NCBI RefSeq assembly: GCF_014268885.2
Contig: NZ_CP077095.1
Location: 1,125,001 to 1,189,000 of the forward strand
Direction of reading: 5' to 3'
Length of the DNA: 64,000 nt
From: Pseudomonas xantholysinigenes
Lineage (GTDB): Bacteria > Pseudomonadota > Gammaproteobacteria > Pseudomonadales > Pseudomonadaceae
Within the stretch, counting starts at the first letter, position 1. Each line of letters opens with the position of its first letter. Made by a program: the position numbers and the translations under genes. Below the pieces are notes generated by a model. It was not told the origin of the DNA and searched no databases. It saw only the letters and a list, made by a program, of their open reading frames with translations. Of this stretch, positions 62,822 to 64,000 are shown in pieces.

Positions 62822-64000
62822 TCATTCGGCCTGGAACACCAGGGTGAAGCGGGTCGGCCCTTCGGTCTGGCTGGATACTTCGACTCGCCCTCCATGCAGT
62901 TGCATGATCGACTTGACGATCGCCAGCCCCAGCCCGGTCCCGCCCTCCAGCCGTGAACGTCCGGCGCCTGCCCGGTAAAAGCGCTCGAACAGGTGTGGCA
63001 GGTGCGCCTGGCCAATCCCCGCGCCTTGGTTTTCTACCCACACGGCGATTTCGTTGCCCTGGCGCTCGATACCCACGGCCACCGGCTTGCCCTGCGGCCC
63101 ATGGCGGATTGCATTGCTCAACAGGTTCGACAGCGCGCGCTGGAACATCAAGCGGTCCGCCAGCGCCGTGCCCCAGCCCTGCAAGTGCAAGGAAATCCCC
63201 TTGAGCTCGGCGCTGAACGCGAACAGTTCGCTGACCCGCGCCACTTCGTCGGCCAGCGTCACCGGCACCAGCGCCACCTGGGTCTGTGGCTGGCTGACCT
63301 GGGCGAGGAACAGCATGTCGTTGATGATGCGGTTGAGCCGAGTCAGCTCCTCGACGCTGTCTTCCAGTGCTTCGCGGTATTTGTCGCCATCGCGTTCGCG
63401 GGCCAGGGTAACCTGGGCCTTGCCCATCAGGTTGCCGATCGGCGTACGCAGCTCATGGGCCAGGTCGTCGGAAAACTGCGACAGCTGGCGCACGCCCTGA
63501 TCGAGGCGGTCGAGCATCACATTGATGGCCCGGGCCAGCTCGGCCAGCTCCACTGGCAGGCCACTGTCGGGCAGGCGGTGTGCCAGGTCCTGGGCCGAGA
63601 CTTGCCCGGCGATCCGGCGAAAGTGCCGCAGTGGTCGCAGGCCGCGTTGCACCAGCTTCCAGGCGGCGATGCCGATCAGCAGCAGCAACAGCGGCAGGGC
63701 CAGCAAGGTCGAGTGCAGGTAGGCCTGCAACAGGCTGTTGTCGTCGCTGCGATTGAGCGACATCAGGACCTTGACCGGGGTGTCGTCGCGCAGGCGCATC
63801 AGACGGCTGGCGGTGAGGATCTGGTTGTCCTCGCCGTCGCGCCAGGCGTGAAAGGTCAGCCGGTTGTCGGCTTCCAGGCTCAGCAAGTGTTGCGACGGCA
63901 ACGCCGGACCAAGGCTAAGCAGGGCTGGATGGCGGCCGTTGACCGCCAGCACGCTGAGGCTGAGGTTGTCATGGCCCATGACCAGGTCGAGCAGCGGGTG
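62822..64000 (-). CDS. Heavy-metal-type sensor histidine kinase (cut by window edge)
   Basis: The C-terminal 392 residues are in the window; the frame is still open at the edge. A transmembrane helix (LLALPLLLLLIGIAAWKLVQ) and HAMP follow the periplasmic part. H-box DLAHELRTPIGNLMGKAQVTLA, N-box RALSNLLSNAIRHGP, D/G-boxes VWVENQGAGI and GGTGLGLAIVKSIMQLHGG. The HELRTPIGNLMGKAQV form is typical of CusS/IrlS copper and heavy-metal sensors. The partner regulator is presumably beyond the window. Confidence 0.85.
   Translation of the reverse strand, partial: HPLLDLVMGHDNLSLSVLAVNGRHPALLSLGPALPSQHLLSLEADNRLTFHAWRDGEDNQILTASRLMRLRDDTPVKVLMSLNRSDDNSLLQAYLHSTLLALPLLLLLIGIAAWKLVQRGLRPLRHFRRIAGQVSAQDLAHRLPDSGLPVELAELARAINVMLDRLDQGVRQLSQFSDDLAHELRTPIGNLMGKAQVTLARERDGDKYREALEDSVEELTRLNRIINDMLFLAQVSQPQTQVALVPVTLADEVARVSELFAFSAELKGISLHLQGWGTALADRLMFQRALSNLLSNAIRHGPQGKPVAVGIERQGNEIAVWVENQGAGIGQAHLPHLFERFYRAGAGRSRLEGGTGLGLAIVKSIMQLHGGRVEVSSQTEGPTRFTLVFQAE

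Overview
The window is a GC-rich chromosomal segment of a Pseudomonas, most likely of the P. putida group. The evidence is a PhaG of the P. putida type, the block algU-mucA-mucB-mucD-lepA-lepB-rnc-era-recO-pdxJ, an alpha-ketoglutarate permease beside a MifS/MifR-like two-component pair, and many inverted pairs of the putida-type REP sequence (core cttcgcgggcaagcccgctcccacag or relatives). I cannot fix the species. Nothing points to a plasmid or prophage.

Layout. 1-5.7 kb: a cut LysR gene, a metallo-beta-lactamase-fold protein, a YwnB-like NAD(P)-binding protein, a GcvA-like LysR divergent from a ThDP enzyme (probable aruI), and an AraC regulator divergent from a small monooxygenase across a 24-bp perfect inverted repeat. 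6-8.5 kb: small proteins, a flavin reductase, a secreted protein built from six identical 13-residue repeats, and a fourfold-repeat DUF347 membrane protein. 8.5-17.8 kb: kgtP with a sigma-54 promoter, its NtrC-type regulator and sensor kinase, bglX, a TPM-domain protein and a methyltransferase. 17.9-33.3 kb looks accessory: a bicistronic HicA-like/HTH pair behind a palindrome; two complete cell-surface-signalling iron systems (ECF sigma, FecR, TonB receptor with STN domain), one heme-type and one siderophore-type that also carries a periplasmic Fes-like esterase; a SIR2-like DUF4917 protein; a GDPD phosphodiesterase; a RelE/NadS toxin-antitoxin pair; and a SulP transporter.

33.7-38.6 kb: tRNA-Gly(CCC), phaG, an RsuA-type pseudouridine synthase, a CWC protein, a Tyr-rich lipoprotein, an enoyl-CoA hydratase/HIBYL-CoA hydrolase-family protein and ung. 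38.7-46.5 kb: a tricarboxylate uptake cluster (AbrB-like, TctA, TctB, TctC, OpdH-type porin) divergent from tctDE. 46.5-52.2 kb: lipoprotein lipase, HDOD protein, ygfZ, sdhE-ygfX, nadB. 52.6-62.7 kb: the envelope-stress operon followed by lepAB and rnc-era-recO-pdxJ. The window ends inside a heavy-metal-type sensor kinase.

Themes. Carbon uptake genes (kgtP, tctC, opdH) and probable aruI each carry an AAnAAnAA motif 15-19 nt before the start codon, as expected for Hfq/Crc translational repression. Iron genes carry Fur-like sites. REP ends supply the stop codons of two genes. The best candidates for under-described biology are the HicA-like/HTH module, the 13-residue repeat protein and the DUF4917 SIR2-like protein.
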